Assembly: GCF_026016445.1 (NCBI RefSeq)
Contig: NZ_CP096147.1
Span: 2,578,501 to 2,642,500 of the forward strand
DNA from: Cognatishimia activa
GTDB taxonomy: Bacteria; Pseudomonadota; Alphaproteobacteria; Rhodobacterales; Rhodobacteraceae
DNA: 64,000 bases
Reading direction: 5' to 3'
Shown here: positions 62,971 to 64,000 of the stretch, piece by piece
Position numbering within the stretch: position 1 is the first letter of the stretch
Layout of the letters: the number at the start of each line of letters is the position of its first letter
Translations under genes and position numbers: made by a program
The notes under the pieces: model-generated
Seen by the model: only the letters and a program-made list of their open reading frames with translations
Databases searched by the model: none
Told to the model about the DNA's origin: nothing

Positions 62971-63852
62971 TTAGCGCCTGATGGCAATTCGCGCCCCAAG
63001 CCACAAACACAGCAAAATTGGCCCTTCCAAGATCAAAGCAGCGCGCACCAAATCAACATCTTGTGGGCCATAAGGAACATGTAAGAGCGCCAGACCATCC
63101 CAATGGTGTTGCATGGCGACAATCATGATCGCCACGATATTGTTCACGAAATGCATAGCAATCGCTGGCCCAAGGGAGCCACTTCGCGCCGTCAAATCAG
63201 CGGCCGCGATGCCAAATGCGGTCGCCCACAAGGCGATGAGCATTGCATTTTCACCATATACTTCTGGGCTGAAATGCAAAAAGCCAAAAAAGATGCTTGG
63301 CAGGACCATCCAGACAAGAGGGCTTGCAAACCGAGCGGCCAATTGGCTTTGCAGATATCCGCGAAAGATAAGCTCTTCGGTTGTGACTTGGATAAACAGC
63401 CCTAGGAGTGCAGGCAAAACCAGTGGCAGCCACGCGGGAAAACCCAGATGCATTAGTGGTTGCTGGCCTGCAGGCGACGGCAAAACCAAAATGACAGCGA
63501 CCAGCAGCAACACAATCCGGAACACGCGGAAGAAATCACGGAACGCAGGCTGAATTGGCCCTAAAAGACTCGTGAACGACCTATCATGCACGAGACGCAC
63601 AACCACCCAGAGAGCCGCAGCAGGCATGATAAACGAGAACAATGTTACAAGCATCGCTCTCGCTGTGTTGCCGGTGATCAGCTCGTATTCAAGGCGATCC
63701 CACGCCTCAATAGACTGCAGTATCTGGAAAAGCCCGAGATTGAACGCAATTACCGCGATAAATAAAATGACAAGCCCCACAGATAAACGCGGCAGGCTCG
63801 CGCTGGCGCGGGCCGGGGCAATCATATTCTGATGGGCATCATAGGCAGACAT
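62971..63852 (-). CDS. CPBP-family intramembrane metalloprotease
   Basis: A 293-residue membrane protein with eight or so helices. The Abi/CAAX motifs are clear: EELIFRGYLQSQLAARF near 165 (Glu-Glu-x3-Arg), FGFLHFSPE near 200 and HFVNNIVAIMI near 238. Bacterial members may process proteins or peptides in the membrane; the role here is unknown. It starts 59 nt upstream of accD on the same strand. Confidence 0.88.
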   Translation of the reverse strand: MSAYDAHQNMIAPARASASLPRLSVGLVILFIAVIAFNLGLFQILQSIEAWDRLEYELITGNTARAMLVTLFSFIMPAAALWVVVRLVHDRSFTSLLGPIQPAFRDFFRVFRIVLLLVAVILVLPSPAGQQPLMHLGFPAWLPLVLPALLGLFIQVTTEELIFRGYLQSQLAARFASPLVWMVLPSIFFGFLHFSPEVYGENAMLIALWATAFGIAAADLTARSGSLGPAIAMHFVNNIVAIMIVAMQHHWDGLALLHVPYGPQDVDLVRAALILEGPILLCLWLGARIAIRR

Positions 63853-63961
63853 GCCACAGCTCTAACGAGGTTTCAGCCATTGGGCTAGAGCTGACATTTA
63901 CGAAACTTGCCGCCGTCGTTTTGGTCCGCTATCCAATCCAGACCTCTGGAAACGTAGCTAA

Positions 63962-64000
63962 ATGTCCGCCATACCGTCAAAGATCAACATCGGTTTACTC
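63962..64000 (+). CDS. Possible start of a plus-strand gene (truncated by the window)
   Basis: An ATG with 13 open codons reads MSAIPSKINIGLL to the right edge. The N-terminal sequence resembles the start of many Rossmann proteins, but too little is visible to name it. There is no strong ribosome site ahead of it. Divergent from the CPBP gene. Confidence 0.3.
   Translation, partial: MSAIPSKINIGLL

Noticed and set aside
1..64000. CRISPR arrays, insertion sequences, integrases, prophage genes, tRNA or rRNA genes
   Set aside because: None was seen: no regularly spaced repeats, no transposase or integrase motifs in any frame, and no cloverleaf-like intergenic stretch.

Overview
This window looks like about 64 kb of chromosome from a marine alphaproteobacterium of the Rhodobacterales (Roseobacter group). 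The evidence is a set of lineage traits: a split b/b' F0 ATP synthase operon (atpI-atpB-atpE-atpF'-atpF), a MipZ-type division-plane ATPase, the folK-rpoZ pair, a cysteine-free ribosomal protein L31, a degenerate second peptide deformylase beside def and fmt, BluB with CobC/CbiB, and the order ffh-GNAT-chorismate mutase-rpsP. No rRNA, tRNA, insertion sequence, prophage or CRISPR array was seen. Most genes are housekeeping, and accessory genes sit between them.

Layout. 1-11 kb: rpoZ (partial) and folK, a NYN-domain protein, a LysE exporter, rnhA with a TRIC/UPF0126 membrane protein, the def-def2-fmt operon, a PatB-type C-S lyase, a glutathionyl-hydroquinone reductase, cobC-cbiB and an MltB-type transglycosylase. 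11-18 kb: smc, a GNAT protein, small exported proteins, a PLP aminotransferase and a PdhR/FadR-type regulator with its probable operator. 18-21 kb: the F0 operon with intercistronic hairpins on both sides of atpE. 21-27 kb: EamA exporter, ArsR, LysR with azoreductase, a CHASE-PAS histidine kinase behind a full CtrA-type motif, and a secreted alpha/beta hydrolase.

27-38 kb is the ffh-rpsP-rimM-trmD-rplS-rpmE translation cluster. It carries bluB and a sulfotransferase-like gene inside it. Between trmD and rplS lies a roughly 4.2 kb accessory block: LysR/SDR/DUF4345-like, a TauE-like permease, and a MarR regulator with a small CPYC membrane protein. The last two genes share a 17-bp near-identical operator. 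38-50 kb: a DUF1415 protein, BenE facing an XRE-cupin regulator across a perfect 16-bp palindrome, an SGNH lipoprotein, a cystathionine gamma-synthase-like enzyme, rluE, mipZ, asd, an M20 amidohydrolase, and a three-gene run of an Hpt-like protein, M17 aminopeptidase and NlpC/P60 hydrolase. 50-64 kb: cytochrome c', glutathione-dependent formaldehyde oxidation (adhC, fghA) continuing into sthA-yaiI-HAD, MFS, GST, zapE, folC, accD and a CPBP protease.

No wholly new system is proven here. The most unusual signals are the double-dead deformylase paralogue translationally coupled to def and fmt, the MarR operator pair, the XRE-cupin palindrome, perfect DnaA boxes upstream of both smc and mipZ, and a CtrA motif in front of the orphan kinase. 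All family assignments come from reading motifs by eye. No database search was run.
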